Positions 8,940 to 17,331 of a DNA stretch of 64,000 nucleotides are shown here, in pieces (positions within the stretch are counted from its first letter, which is position 1; each line of letters begins with the position of its first letter). The stretch lies in NCBI GenBank assembly GCA_964554795.1, contig CAZKQB010000012.1:7541-71540 (forward strand), read 5' to 3'. This stretch comes from SFHK01 sp964554795 (GTDB taxonomy: Bacteria > Bacillota > Clostridia > Christensenellales > Aristaeellaceae). Below the pieces are notes generated by a model. It did no database searches. It was not told the DNA's origin and saw only the letters and a list, made by a program, of their open reading frames with translations. The position numbers and the translations under genes were made by a program.

Positions 8940-9110
8940 GGCAACTTTTTTGGCAATTTTCTCTCGAAAAAAGGGCCAAAAAAAGGCAGGAAATATAAGG
9001 CTTTTTCGGGCCTTCCGGCTGGCAACTTTTCTGGCAATTCTGCCCCTCAGTCTGCCCCATACGCCCGCTCAATGGCGGTGGCCGCTTCATGCGTTCCCTG
9101 CCCTTAATGG
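8940..9110 (-). other. Possible integrase-end remnant with two direct repeats beside tRNA-Thr
   Basis: Two 21-bp direct repeats begin GGCAACTTTT at 8940 and 9021, 81 bp apart, with two mismatches. To their right, the minus strand has a short open stretch ending at 9047 whose last residues (HEAATAIERAYGAD) resemble the final helix of a tyrosine recombinase. The base composition is more T-rich than the flanks. Together these suggest a scar of an element integrated at the tRNA-Thr 3' end, but no second tRNA 3' end copy is visible. Weak evidence. Confidence 0.25.
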
Positions 9111-9124
9111 AATACCTGATCACA

Positions 9125-10255
9125 TCAGCTCTTTATCTTCTGCTCCTTCCTTTCACTTTCCTTCGTCTTCTCCGGCGCCGTCTTAAACAGATGGATCACG
9201 CCATCGCGATTCATCTTTGCAACAACAGCCAATGCAACCGGCAGACCAAACAGGCCAACGCCGCCCATCAGAGAGCTGCCGACGACCATGGACATCAGCG
9301 TCACCAGCGGGTGAAGCCCCACCTGCTGACCAACGATCCTTGGCTCCGTCGCATTGCGGACGATAGTAACGACAATGTAGAGCAGGAGAAGGCCCACACC
9401 ATTGGCTGTGTTGCCAATGATGAAGCTGATAAGCATCCACGGAATCAGTATGCCGCCGCAACCAAGCACTGGCAGTATATCGAACACCGAGATCAGCGCT
9501 GCCAACAGGAAAGGATTCTCGAAGCCAATCAGAAGAAAGCCGATACTCAGCTCCGTAAAGGTCATAAGCAGGATCAGGCCGTAGGATCGGATGTACTGCT
9601 TGATGGTTTTCCCGCTCTGATGAACGATCTTACGCGCCAAATCGCTGTTTCGGCAGGGGAATTGGAGATAGATGAACTCCGTGATCGTATTCCAGTCGAA
9701 CAACATAAACAGTGTGGAAACAATGCAGATGATCACGCTGATCAGCAAGGACGGCAACGAAAAAGCCGCATTGCCCGCCATGCTCAGCAGCTTGGCTGAA
9801 AGCGATGTGATGCTCGTTCCCAGCGAAGCAAACAGCTCATCTACGGAAAAATCAAGCTGTACGTTCATCTGGATCAGCTTCTCTTCAAAGAAATCAAACA
9901 GGCTGCGCAGAGCAGGCATTAATGTTCCGCTCCATAGACTGGGAACCGTGCGCAGAAACGCAGTAGCCGCATCAATGACCCGGTCAAACAGAATCAGACC
10001 AAGAAGCGCAAACAGCAAAAGCAGCAGCACCGCTAAAGTAATTCCTGTAATCTTACGCGGAAGGTGCAGCCGCTTATTGAGAAAATCGACGATGGGTCTG
10101 AGCACCGCAGCCACCAGCGCAGCGATCAGAAAAGGCGTCAGGGCAGATAGCGCATAGCGAATCACAAGCAGCACAAGCCCTACGACCGTGGCAAAGTATG
10201 CAAGGTTAATTAGAAAGCATTTTCGCCGGCTTACCTCCGGGGGTATCTCATTCAT
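9125..10255 (-). CDS. AI-2E family transporter (PerM/TqsA-like permease)
   Basis: The 376-residue membrane protein has about eight hydrophobic segments and the family signature region near IRSYGLILLMTFTELSIGF, then FDILPVLGCGGILIPW and NATEPRIVGQQVGLHPLVTL. Family members include exporters of autoinducer-2 and Na+/H+ antiporters, so the substrate is open. The frame extends to an ATG at 10285, but the ATG at 10255 has GGAGAG at correct spacing while the first lies against a hairpin; 10255 is preferred. The C-terminus is a lysine- and glutamate-rich tail. Confidence 0.87.
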   Translation of the reverse strand: MNEIPPEVSRRKCFLINLAYFATVVGLVLLVIRYALSALTPFLIAALVAAVLRPIVDFLNKRLHLPRKITGITLAVLLLLLFALLGLILFDRVIDAATAFLRTVPSLWSGTLMPALRSLFDFFEEKLIQMNVQLDFSVDELFASLGTSITSLSAKLLSMAGNAAFSLPSLLISVIICIVSTLFMLFDWNTITEFIYLQFPCRNSDLARKIVHQSGKTIKQYIRSYGLILLMTFTELSIGFLLIGFENPFLLAALISVFDILPVLGCGGILIPWMLISFIIGNTANGVGLLLLYIVVTIVRNATEPRIVGQQVGLHPLVTLMSMVVGSSLMGGVGLFGLPVALAVVAKMNRDGVIHLFKTAPEKTKESERKEQKIKS

Positions 10256-10288
10256 AGCATTCTCTCCGTTTCCTTGTACATTCATGAA

Positions 10289-10311
10289 GGAAGCGTCTCA
10301 TACACGCTTCC
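10289..10311. other. Hairpin upstream of the AI-2E permease gene
   Basis: Arms GGAAGCGT and ACGCTTCC around a 7-nt loop, with no T tract. It would form in the mRNA leader about 34 nt before the chosen start codon. The rest of the gap to 10506 shows no clear gene or strong terminator. Confidence 0.5.
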
Positions 10312-10506
10312 GGCTTCTTCAAAACAGAGTCAGTGCAGGCAAAATCTCGTCCGTGAAGCCCCGCGAGGCTCAGAACCGTCTTGAAGCATCCTCTGTGGCG
10401 CGTAATCCAACGCAAAAAGCAGCGGCCTTAAAGACAGCTTCAAAAGCTCGAATCCGCTCTGCAAAAAGCGGCCCGAAGGGCTATGCTTACGCTTATCCCG
10501 GGCTCA

Positions 10507-11127
10507 TCAGGTATTCTTCATGATGACGGAACCCACGCACTCGCCAGCATGCTCGCACGTGTCGGCGCAGGCCTCCAGGCACTCGTAAATCTCACGCCAG
10601 GAGATGGTGGTCAACACATCGAACGGCTGGCGAGTCAGCTCGCGCATGGATGCAAGATACAGCTTGTCGCATTCCTCCTCCACATCATTCAGCTCGATGA
10701 TCAGCGGGCGAATCTTCTTTGACTTTTTGAAGTTTTCAAATTCGCTCATAATATCACACAAAAGCTCGCAGGCGCGAACAAGCTTTTGGGCAAACCTCAC
10801 TGCGGCGGGAGTAATTCTGTGAATATCAAAAATATAGAACTTCTGCAGAATTTCCTCAATCAGATCGGTCACATCATCCAGCTGGTGGCTGAGCATATCC
10901 AGATCCTCGCGATCCACCGGGGTAACAAAGGCCTTTGCCAGCGCTTCGTTCATCTCGTGCTTCTTTACATCTGCGCCGTGCTCAATCGCATGCATCTCAT
11001 CCAGCATCTGCTGTATCTGGGTCGGATTGTAATTTTCCAGACATTCCACCAGATAGTTTGCCGCCGCTTTGGAGCTCACGGCGCATGCAGCCAGATTTTC
11101 AAAGTAGAACTTATCACCCTTAGCCAT
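10507..11127 (-). CDS. DUF47 family protein (PhoU-like Pit accessory)
   Basis: The 206-residue all-helical protein is of the DUF47/PhoU-like family found beside Pit transporters. Acidic metal-binding-type motifs are seen in HAIEHGADVKKHE (about residue 47), EDLDMLSHQLDDVTDLIEE and LNDVEEECDKLY. Such proteins are thought to modulate low-affinity phosphate uptake at the inner membrane face. It begins 32 bp after the Pit stop in the same direction and has GGAGATATC upstream, so it is probably co-transcribed with Pit. Confidence 0.88.
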   Translation of the reverse strand: MAKGDKFYFENLAACAVSSKAAANYLVECLENYNPTQIQQMLDEMHAIEHGADVKKHEMNEALAKAFVTPVDREDLDMLSHQLDDVTDLIEEILQKFYIFDIHRITPAAVRFAQKLVRACELLCDIMSEFENFKKSKKIRPLIIELNDVEEECDKLYLASMRELTRQPFDVLTTISWREIYECLEACADTCEHAGECVGSVIMKNT

Positions 11128-11159
11128 CGTTGATATCTCCTCTCAATCGATCGTATATC

Positions 11160-12218
11160 TTAGCTAAACAACATCAGAAACAGTTTGGTTACCGCAAAAC
11201 CAACGAGGCCGCATCCTGGGAATGTCAGCACCCAAGTGAGCACCATTTCCTTCACCACCCCGAAGTTGATGGCGGATACGCGCTTTACCGCGCCGACGCC
11301 CATGATCGAGGTCGTCTTGGCATGGGTAGTAGACACAGGCAAACTGAAAACCGAGCAGAACAGCAGGGCGAGCGCCGATGCGATATCCGCCGAAAAGCCC
11401 TGATATTTCTCCAGCTTCACCATATCCATGCCTACGGACTTGATGATCTTTTTGCCACCCATGGCCGTGCCTGCCGCCATAACCAGCGAGCAGATGATCA
11501 TCAGCCAGATCGGGATGCTCACGCCGCCCGTGGGCAGCGCCTCGCCTCTGGACATGTATACACACAGCAGAATCACGCCCATGAATTTTTGACCATCCTG
11601 CGCGCCATGCATAAATGCCATTGAGGCTGCGCCGGCAATCTGCGCGCCTCGGAAGAAGGGCTCCGTCTTTGGCCGATTCGCCCTGCGGAACAGCAGGGTT
11701 ACCAGCTTGCACACCAGCCAGCCCAGGCCGAAGCCCATCGACACCGATATCACGATTCCATAGAGCACCTTGACCCATTCGCCGCCATTCACACCTGCCA
11801 GCCCACCATGAAGCGCAATAGCGCTGCCGGTCAGGCCCGCAATCAGCGCGTGGCTCTCACTGGTCGGAATGCCGAACAGCCACGCCAGCGTCGCCCACAG
11901 CACAATAGCAAACAGCGCCGCACTCAGGGCAACGATTGCCTGATCGGGATTCGAGCCAAAGTCCACCATTTTTGTAATCGTCTCTGCCACCGATGCATTG
12001 AGCAGCGTCATCACGAACACACCCAGAAAATTGAACACCGCCGCCATAAGAATGGCTGATCTTGGCGACATGCAGCGTGTCGCCACGCAGGTTGCAATGG
12101 CATTGGGCGCGTCCGTCCAGCCGTTTACGAGAATTACGCCGAGAGTCAGCGTAACCGCCATGAACAGCAGCGGGTTTGCCGTCATTTGAGACCAGAAATC
12201 CAGGATAGAATCCACCAA
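11160..12218 (-). CDS. Pit-family inorganic phosphate transporter
   Basis: This 352-residue membrane protein carries the two Pit repeats: GWTDAPNAIATCVATR near residue 28 and PVSTTHAKTTSIMGVGA near residue 296. FGIPTSESHALIAGLTGSA lies in the first half. Pit proteins take up neutral metal-phosphate complexes with protons. It follows a two-component pair (67 bp gap) and precedes the DUF47 gene, giving the order kinase, regulator, Pit, DUF47 on one strand, which suggests phosphate- or ion-responsive control. Confidence 0.93.
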   Translation of the reverse strand: MVDSILDFWSQMTANPLLFMAVTLTLGVILVNGWTDAPNAIATCVATRCMSPRSAILMAAVFNFLGVFVMTLLNASVAETITKMVDFGSNPDQAIVALSAALFAIVLWATLAWLFGIPTSESHALIAGLTGSAIALHGGLAGVNGGEWVKVLYGIVISVSMGFGLGWLVCKLVTLLFRRANRPKTEPFFRGAQIAGAASMAFMHGAQDGQKFMGVILLCVYMSRGEALPTGGVSIPIWLMIICSLVMAAGTAMGGKKIIKSVGMDMVKLEKYQGFSADIASALALLFCSVFSLPVSTTHAKTTSIMGVGAVKRVSAINFGVVKEMVLTWVLTFPGCGLVGFAVTKLFLMLFS

Positions 12219-12285
12219 AGATCGCTCCTCTCTTTGTCTGCGGTTTTCTGTTGCACCTTGTCCCGAATCGAAGCAAGGCAGACCT

Positions 12286-12990
12286 TCAGCTGTTCATGCG
12301 GTAGCCCACGCCCAGTTCATTGGTGATGTAGTTGACAGTGCCTGGTGTTGCGCCGAACTTCTTGCGGATATTGGCCATGTTGACCTGCAGTTTCTTGATG
12401 CTGCCCTCCTGTGCGCTGCCGCCCCATATAGCCTTGATAATAGCCGAATAGGTCATCATCCTGCCGGCATTTTCTGCAAGGAAAGCAACAATATTGTATT
12501 CCGTCTGCGTTAGCTTAATTTCTTTGTTTCTGATGAAAACCTGACGCGCATCGTAATCAATCACCAATTCGTCAATGCGGAACGTGCCGCCAAGGCCCTT
12601 ATCCTCACGAGAGGTAAAGCGGCTCATACGCAGCAGCGAGCGCACTCGGGCCAATAGCTCCCCCGCGCTGAACGGCTTTGTCACATAGTCGTTTGCACCG
12701 CTGTCCAGCGCCTCTATCTTGTCGCGCTCCATAGAGCGAGCGGACAGAACCAGAATCGGCGTAAACGAGCTTTCCCGCACATGCCGAAGAAAAACCATCC
12801 CATCCTCATCCGGCAACCCCAGATCAAGGATAATCAGATCCGGCAGATAGGAAGCGTACAGCGTTTGCGCCATCATGCAGGATTCGGCGCGAATTACCTT
12901 ATAGCCGGATGTTTCCAGCATGGCCGCAACGAAATTCTGAATATACGGCTCATCCTCTACAAGCAGTATTTTGAACTTATTATTCGTCAA
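12286..12990 (-). CDS. OmpR/KdpE-type response regulator
   Basis: This 234-residue regulator has a receiver domain (residues 5-120) with acidic pocket VEDE, phospho-acceptor D56 in IILDLGLPDEDG and a KPF lysine near residue 107, then a winged-helix DNA-binding domain ending in TNELGVGYRM. The best family match is KdpE. It overlaps the kinase gene by 11 bp, so expression is coupled. No kdpFABC potassium pump lies in the window. The likely targets are its own operon and the Pit genes. Confidence 0.9.
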   Translation of the reverse strand: MTNNKFKILLVEDEPYIQNFVAAMLETSGYKVIRAESCMMAQTLYASYLPDLIILDLGLPDEDGMVFLRHVRESSFTPILVLSARSMERDKIEALDSGANDYVTKPFSAGELLARVRSLLRMSRFTSREDKGLGGTFRIDELVIDYDARQVFIRNKEIKLTQTEYNIVAFLAENAGRMMTYSAIIKAIWGGSAQEGSIKKLQVNMANIRKKFGATPGTVNYITNELGVGYRMNS

Positions 12991-14044
12991 GCTCAGTATC
13001 CTCCGTATCCAGCGTAAAGCGGATCACAGCTCCGCCCGTCCTGTTATTCTCCGCCTTAATGTCTCCGCCATGGGCCTTGATAATGGTTGCGCACACGGAT
13101 AGACCAATTCCGGCATTTCTCGTCTGCCGATCAGAGACCGTTTCATTCCGCTTGAAATATCCGGTAAACAGGGTGCCCATTCTTTCCGGAGGAATGCCGC
13201 AGCCATTATCACTGATTTCAAAAATCGCCTGCTTGTTCAGCGTGAATACCCGCAGAGACAGCTCCGTCATGCCCTCTGCATGCTGCACCGCATTCTCCAG
13301 AATGTTCACAATAACCTGCTCGATCAAAATTGCATCCATCGGAATCAGAACAACCTCCTCCGGGATGTCAATCCGCACATCCTGCGCAGCATAACGCTTT
13401 TTGAATTTGAGCAGCACGGAGTCAATCAGCTCCTCCAGTACGATGGGCGTTTTGATGATCTGTACCGTGCCACTGTCAATTCGGATGATAGAGAGCAGGT
13501 TCTCTACCATGCGCACCAGCCATTCGGAATCCTCCTTGATATCAAGAATAACCTGCTCCTTCTGCGCATCCGTCATGGTTTTCCCGTGCTCCAGCAGCGC
13601 CGTGCTGGCGCCGTAAATCGTTGTCAGCGGCGTACGAAGGTCATGAGATACCGCACGAAGCAGATTGGCCCGCATGCGTTCCCTTTCCCCTTCCGCCTTC
13701 TCCATCTCGTGCAACTTCAACTTTGTCGTAAGCGCACTGGTCAGAATCGATATGACGATCATCACAATGGCTGATGTCAGGTTGACGGAAACCTCGAAAT
13801 TGAAGGCAAAGTATGGAAAGGTAAAGGCATAGTTGACTGCCACCACGCCAATAAAGGAAGCCAGTATGCCGTATGCATACCCCCTGGTCAGCAAAGAAAT
13901 GAGGAACACGGCGAATACAAATACGGTGGTAATATGCTCATGAACCTCAAATACGTATTGCAAAAGGAGACTGAAACCAAAGGACAGGCAGAGCGTCGCT
14001 ACGGTCATCACACTATCTCTTATGTAAGCCGGAAGCTTTTTCAT
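12980..14044 (-). CDS. Sensor histidine kinase, KdpD C-terminal-like (DUF4118)
   Basis: The 354-residue protein corresponds to KdpD without its large N-terminal USP/KdpD sensor part. Four membrane helices of the DUF4118 module fill residues 10-107, followed by a short coiled linker, the H box AVSHDLRTPL with H134, and an ATPase domain with N box NILENAVQHAE, G1 DNGCGIP and a GIGLSVC box. The frame opens 24 bp earlier, but AAAGGAG sits 6 bp before the ATG at 14044, which is chosen. It is first in the kinase-regulator-Pit-DUF47 series. Confidence 0.88.
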   Translation of the reverse strand: MKKLPAYIRDSVMTVATLCLSFGFSLLLQYVFEVHEHITTVFVFAVFLISLLTRGYAYGILASFIGVVAVNYAFTFPYFAFNFEVSVNLTSAIVMIVISILTSALTTKLKLHEMEKAEGERERMRANLLRAVSHDLRTPLTTIYGASTALLEHGKTMTDAQKEQVILDIKEDSEWLVRMVENLLSIIRIDSGTVQIIKTPIVLEELIDSVLLKFKKRYAAQDVRIDIPEEVVLIPMDAILIEQVIVNILENAVQHAEGMTELSLRVFTLNKQAIFEISDNGCGIPPERMGTLFTGYFKRNETVSDRQTRNAGIGLSVCATIIKAHGGDIKAENNRTGGAVIRFTLDTEDTELDE

Positions 14045-14093
14045 TGTGCAGCTCCTTTCATCCCGCATTTACCACCACTATGCATTATATAAG

Positions 14094-14136
14094 ATTATCG
14101 ACTAAGGAACAGTAAATTGTCAAGAGTGACTTGACA
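14094..14136 (-). promoter_or_regulatory. Promoter of the two-component/Pit operon with overlapping palindrome
   Basis: TTGACA and GATAAT are separated by 18 bp on the minus strand. The -35 box is one arm of a perfect inverted repeat, TGTCAAG-N5-CTTGACA (14118-14136). A regulator bound there could block or recruit polymerase. A second TATAAT-like box is a few bases downstream. Confidence 0.6.
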
Positions 14137-14224
14137 GGCAAGAACCGTTTTCCTGCGGCATGCCGCGCATTGTATCTGGATGCAGAATGCACGATTTGTG
14201 CTGAACCCCAATTGGAAAATGCGT

Positions 14225-14253
14225 TTGCAATGTATATGAATATGAAGTATAAT
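14225..14253 (+). promoter_or_regulatory. Sigma-A promoter of the LD-carboxypeptidase gene
   Basis: TTGCAA, a 17-bp spacer and TATAAT, followed by AAAGGAGG and the ATG at 14279, giving a leader of about 20 nt. Confidence 0.75.
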
Positions 14254-14278
14254 ATAATCACACAAAGGAGGGACCGTC

Positions 14279-15163
14279 ATGAAACTTTGCAGGGGCGATT
14301 GCATCGGTTTAGCGGCGCCCAGCCATCTTGCGACGCAAGAGGGCTACGCGCCGATCATTCAGGCACTGGAGGCACGAGGGTATCCTGTACGGACTGCGAA
14401 AAATATGTTTTCAAGCGCATGGGGCTTCGCGGCTTCGGCAAAGGAACGCGCGCAGGACATAAACCAGCTGATCGCGGACGACGAGGTAAAGCTGATCTTC
14501 TTTGGCGGCGGAGAAGGCGGAGACGAGGTAATTCCACTAATCGACTATGCCCTAGCCGCTGTGCATCCGAAGATGTGGCTTAGCTTCAGCGATGGAACCA
14601 GTATTCTGTCTGCCATAAACCGCCGCGCGGGACTTCCGGTGCTGTATGGTCAGTCACCGGGCATGCTGGTTGAGCCCTCGGCTTACGACGCAGCCAACTT
14701 CCATGCGCATGTGGCGGAGGGATGCGTTCCCTCGCATCTGAAAAGCGGCGTCTGGCGCACAGTGACGGGCGGAATAGCCAGTGGAACTCTTTCGGGCGGA
14801 TATCTGGATAACTATGTGTTTCTTGCTGCCAGCGGGTGGATTGCACCAAAGCCGGACGAGGAATTTATTTTGGCTCTGGAGGAGCACAAAATGTTTTTCG
14901 GCATCGAGCATGTGAGCGATTCCATCGGCCGTCTGGAGCAGACACCCGTAATGCCGCATGTGCGTGGCATTCTGTTTGGACACTATTCCGACCCGATGAA
15001 CGAGCACCTGTTGTTCCGTCTGAAGCTTCTGGGTGAAAAATGGGGGATTCCCGTGGCCTATACCGACGATTTCGGTCACGGCGCAAACCACGCGATTTTC
15101 CCCTTCGGCGCGCGCGCGACGCTGGACACGGAAAACGCAGTGCTATCCTATTCCTATACGTAA
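14279..15163 (+). CDS. S66-family LD-carboxypeptidase / MccF-like serine peptidase
   Basis: The 294-residue protein has the S66 fold: an N-terminal region with IGLAAPSH, the nucleophile elbow in WLSFSDGTSILSAI (serine near residue 103), an expected glutamate in the EEHKMFFGIEH segment, and the histidine in DFGHGANHAIFPFGA. S66 enzymes trim L,D-linked tetrapeptides in murein recycling or cleave aminoacyl-nucleotide toxins such as microcin C; which applies cannot be told. No signal peptide is present, so it is cytoplasmic. It stands alone with its own promoter. Confidence 0.85.
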   Translation: MKLCRGDCIGLAAPSHLATQEGYAPIIQALEARGYPVRTAKNMFSSAWGFAASAKERAQDINQLIADDEVKLIFFGGGEGGDEVIPLIDYALAAVHPKMWLSFSDGTSILSAINRRAGLPVLYGQSPGMLVEPSAYDAANFHAHVAEGCVPSHLKSGVWRTVTGGIASGTLSGGYLDNYVFLAASGWIAPKPDEEFILALEEHKMFFGIEHVSDSIGRLEQTPVMPHVRGILFGHYSDPMNEHLLFRLKLLGEKWGIPVAYTDDFGHGANHAIFPFGARATLDTENAVLSYSYT

Positions 15164-15470
15164 TCCACGCAGCCGCCAAATAGGCTCTTGCACGCAGGCC
15201 TCCGCTATCCCCTTCCTAAAGCGCAGAAACCGGATGGAGAAATCGCCAAGACGCGCCTTTCAGCCTCTGTGAAGATACACAAGCCATCTGACGCAGAAAA
15301 GCCAGCCGAGCGCACTGCTGCACGCGGAGTCCTTTATTCGGATAAACGCTTTTGAAATGCGAAGCGTCAAAGTCGCACCAGCCTTCTCATGGCGCGCTGT
15401 CCAAGTTCTGTCGAGCGTTGCAGCCTGACGCAGGTACATAGGGCAATGCACTGCCCGCAAGAGCCCTCTC

Positions 15471-15838
15471 CTGCACAGGCGGAAACGATTTGCAAATATG
15501 AAGCCTTGCGGGTGCTATAATCAAACCGGACGAGGCGCAAGAGAATGCATAGCCCACACGACTCCTCCTGCACAGGCGGAAACGATTTGCAAATATGAAG
15601 CCTTGCAGGTGCTATAATCAAACCGGACGCGGCGCAAGGGAATGCATAGTCCACACGACTCCTCCTGCACAGGCGGAAACGACTTGAAAATACGATGCCT
15701 TGCAGGTGCTATAATCAAACCGGACGAGGCGCAAGGGAATGCATACCCCACACGACTCCTCCTGCACAGGCGGAAACGATTTGCAAATATGAAGCCTTGC
15801 GGGTGCTATAATCAAACCGGACGAAACGCAAGAGAATG
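15471..15838 (+). repeat. Four tandem 97-bp repeats, each with a TATAAT box
   Basis: Copies begin CTGCACAGGCGGAAACGA at 15471, 15568, 15665 and 15762, exactly 97 bp apart; the last is cut off after about 75 bp by unique sequence leading to the SPFH gene. Copies differ by only a few bases. Each holds TGC-TATAAT (an extended -10) and TTGCAA or TTGAAA 20 bp upstream. In copies 1, 2 and 4 the -35 region is part of the palindrome ATTTGCAAAT. About 45 bp of a decayed copy precede 15471. Because 97 is not a multiple of 3, it does not encode a repeat protein. Nothing else is seen in 15164-15425. Confidence 0.93.
15779..15812 (+). promoter_or_regulatory. Gene-proximal promoter of the SPFH/zinc-motif operon (repeat copy 4)
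   Basis: Extended -10 TGC-TATAAT at 15807-15812, with TTGCAA 20 bp upstream inside palindrome ATTTGCAAAT (15779-15788). The leader would be about 54 nt. Equivalent boxes are at 15516, 15613 and 15710. The long spacer means promoter strength is uncertain. Confidence 0.6.
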
Positions 15839-15872
15839 TGCAGCTCGTAAAAGGCAAAAGGAGGCTATCGAT

Positions 15873-16718
15873 ATGACGGCAACGGATCGAATCATTCGTT
15901 ACAACGGCGACATGGAAACTCTCGCATGGAAGTACCCATCTCAAAGGCTTATGACCTCCATGAGCGTGATGGTAAACCAATCGCAGGAAGCTGTGCTGTA
16001 CGCAGGCGGCAAAGCATGGGATTGCCTGGAGGCGGGCCTTCACGAGCTTTCTCTTCACAAGCTCCCGCTTTTCAGCAAATACAAGCCGCTGCCCGCAGAT
16101 GGATTGACCCCCTTCACGGCGGAAATCTGGTATGTGAACAAGGCGGCGACGCTGAAGCCTCGCTGGGGCACGAGCTCCCCCATTCAGGTGCAGGATCCGA
16201 AGCTTGGCCTATGCAGTGTTCGTGCGAACGGTCAGTTCGGCGTTCAGATTGCGGACAGCGGCATTTTCCTCACCCGTCTGGTCGGCACCCTGCCATCCTT
16301 TACCATTCAGGATGTCACTCGCTATCTTCAGGGCATCTATACCACGGAAATCAAATCCGCCATCGCATCCTACATCGTGCGGCGTTCCGTCAGCGTGTTG
16401 GAAATCAACGCCTATTTAAAGGAGCTGTCCCAATTCGTTCGCGGCGAACTGAACCTGCGCACGCAGGAATTCGGAATTCAGGTAATTTCCTTTGAGGTGA
16501 ACGCCATCAGCGTGGATGAGACCAAGCTGGAGCCCGCGCCGACGACTTCTCTCGATTTCTGCTCTGCCTGCGGCGCACAGCTTTCTCCGAGTGCTTCCTT
16601 CTGCTCCGGCTGCGGAAAGCGCATCAGCCGGTGCAGCCGGTGCGGCGCGCTTCTGCCCGCATCGGACGCAAGCTATTGTCATCATTGCGGCAATCATTTG
16701 CCGATTCAGGAGGGATAA
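15873..16718 (+). CDS. SPFH-domain protein with C-terminal double zinc ribbon (YdjI-like)
   Basis: The 281-residue protein has an SPFH/band-7 domain of the so-called virion-core type (residues about 10-215, with TLAWKYPSQR, VMVNQSQEAVLYAGGK and the helix pair KSAIASYIVRRSVSVLEINA). Two zinc-ribbon units follow: C230/C233 with C244/C247 and C254/C257 with C269/C272. Relatives such as B. subtilis YdjI take part in membrane stress responses with membrane partners. The frame is open back to 15642 through the repeats, but AAAGGAGG at 15857-15864 fixes the start at 15873. The next gene follows after 3 bp. Confidence 0.83.
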   Translation: MTATDRIIRYNGDMETLAWKYPSQRLMTSMSVMVNQSQEAVLYAGGKAWDCLEAGLHELSLHKLPLFSKYKPLPADGLTPFTAEIWYVNKAATLKPRWGTSSPIQVQDPKLGLCSVRANGQFGVQIADSGIFLTRLVGTLPSFTIQDVTRYLQGIYTTEIKSAIASYIVRRSVSVLEINAYLKELSQFVRGELNLRTQEFGIQVISFEVNAISVDETKLEPAPTTSLDFCSACGAQLSPSASFCSGCGKRISRCSRCGALLPASDASYCHHCGNHLPIQEG

Positions 16719-16721
16719 TTC

Positions 16722-17282
16722 ATGAAATCAAGTACCGCTACCGGATTGGGCCAGGCTAAAAACGTTGGTTTGAAAATTCTTGGATGGGTTCTCGTCTTTT
16801 TCTCCGCCATATTTCTGATTAACTCCGCCGCTCAATCTGGTTCCCGAGGCGACGAAGACTTATGCGCTGGGATGCTCATTGCAGGCATTCTCTTGCTCGG
16901 AGGCGGCGTCTACTGTTTATACTGCCATCGCCGTTCAGCCCGCCTGCTGGCAGACTTCCGGAAATACAATGCCATTCTGGCAAACGACCCTGTGAAGACG
17001 ATCTACCGCATCGCGGAAATCACGGGCGAAACGTCCGAAACCGTCCGCCAAAATGTAAACCGCATGATCCAGAAAAGCTTCTTCGTGAATGCCTACATCG
17101 ACCAGAGCGGCAAAATCGTACTGGCCGAAAGAAGCAAAATGAACGAGGTGGTTGGCAACAACGATGACCGGACAGATTTCGTTACCGTCACCTGTCCCAG
17201 CTGCGGCGGCGTGAACCGTTTGGCAAAGGGCCAGGTTGGCAAGTGCGAATTCTGCGGCGCGTACATCGGCAACAAAATCTGA
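16722..17282 (+). CDS. Two-TM protein with winged-helix-like middle and C-terminal zinc ribbon
   Basis: The 186-residue protein is not assigned to a named family here. Two hydrophobic helices span about residues 18-35 and 47-66. Residues 80-140 read like a small PCI/winged-helix segment (DPVKTIYRIAEITGETSETV, then INR-type helix NVNRMIQKSFF). A single zinc ribbon ends the chain, C158/C161 and C175/C178. GGAGGG precedes the ATG, and only 3 bp separate it from the SPFH gene, so they are coupled. The C-terminal domains should face the cytoplasm, where the SPFH partner would sit. The function is inferred from context only. Confidence 0.72.
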   Translation: MKSSTATGLGQAKNVGLKILGWVLVFFSAIFLINSAAQSGSRGDEDLCAGMLIAGILLLGGGVYCLYCHRRSARLLADFRKYNAILANDPVKTIYRIAEITGETSETVRQNVNRMIQKSFFVNAYIDQSGKIVLAERSKMNEVVGNNDDRTDFVTVTCPSCGGVNRLAKGQVGKCEFCGAYIGNKI

Positions 17283-17331
17283 CGTCCCCCATTTCCCTTT
17301 GATCCCTTCGACAGAATATGGAGGTGTACCC

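Noticed and set aside
10312..10500. Terminator after the DUF47 gene
   Set aside because: The GCCC-TTC-GGGC stem has only four pairs and a distant T run; too weak to call.
15471..15838. CRISPR-like or repeat-protein reading of the 97-bp units
   Set aside because: Whole 97-bp units repeat without unique spacers, and the period is not a multiple of three, so neither a CRISPR array nor a repeat protein fits. Minus-strand frames across the units change frame at every copy.
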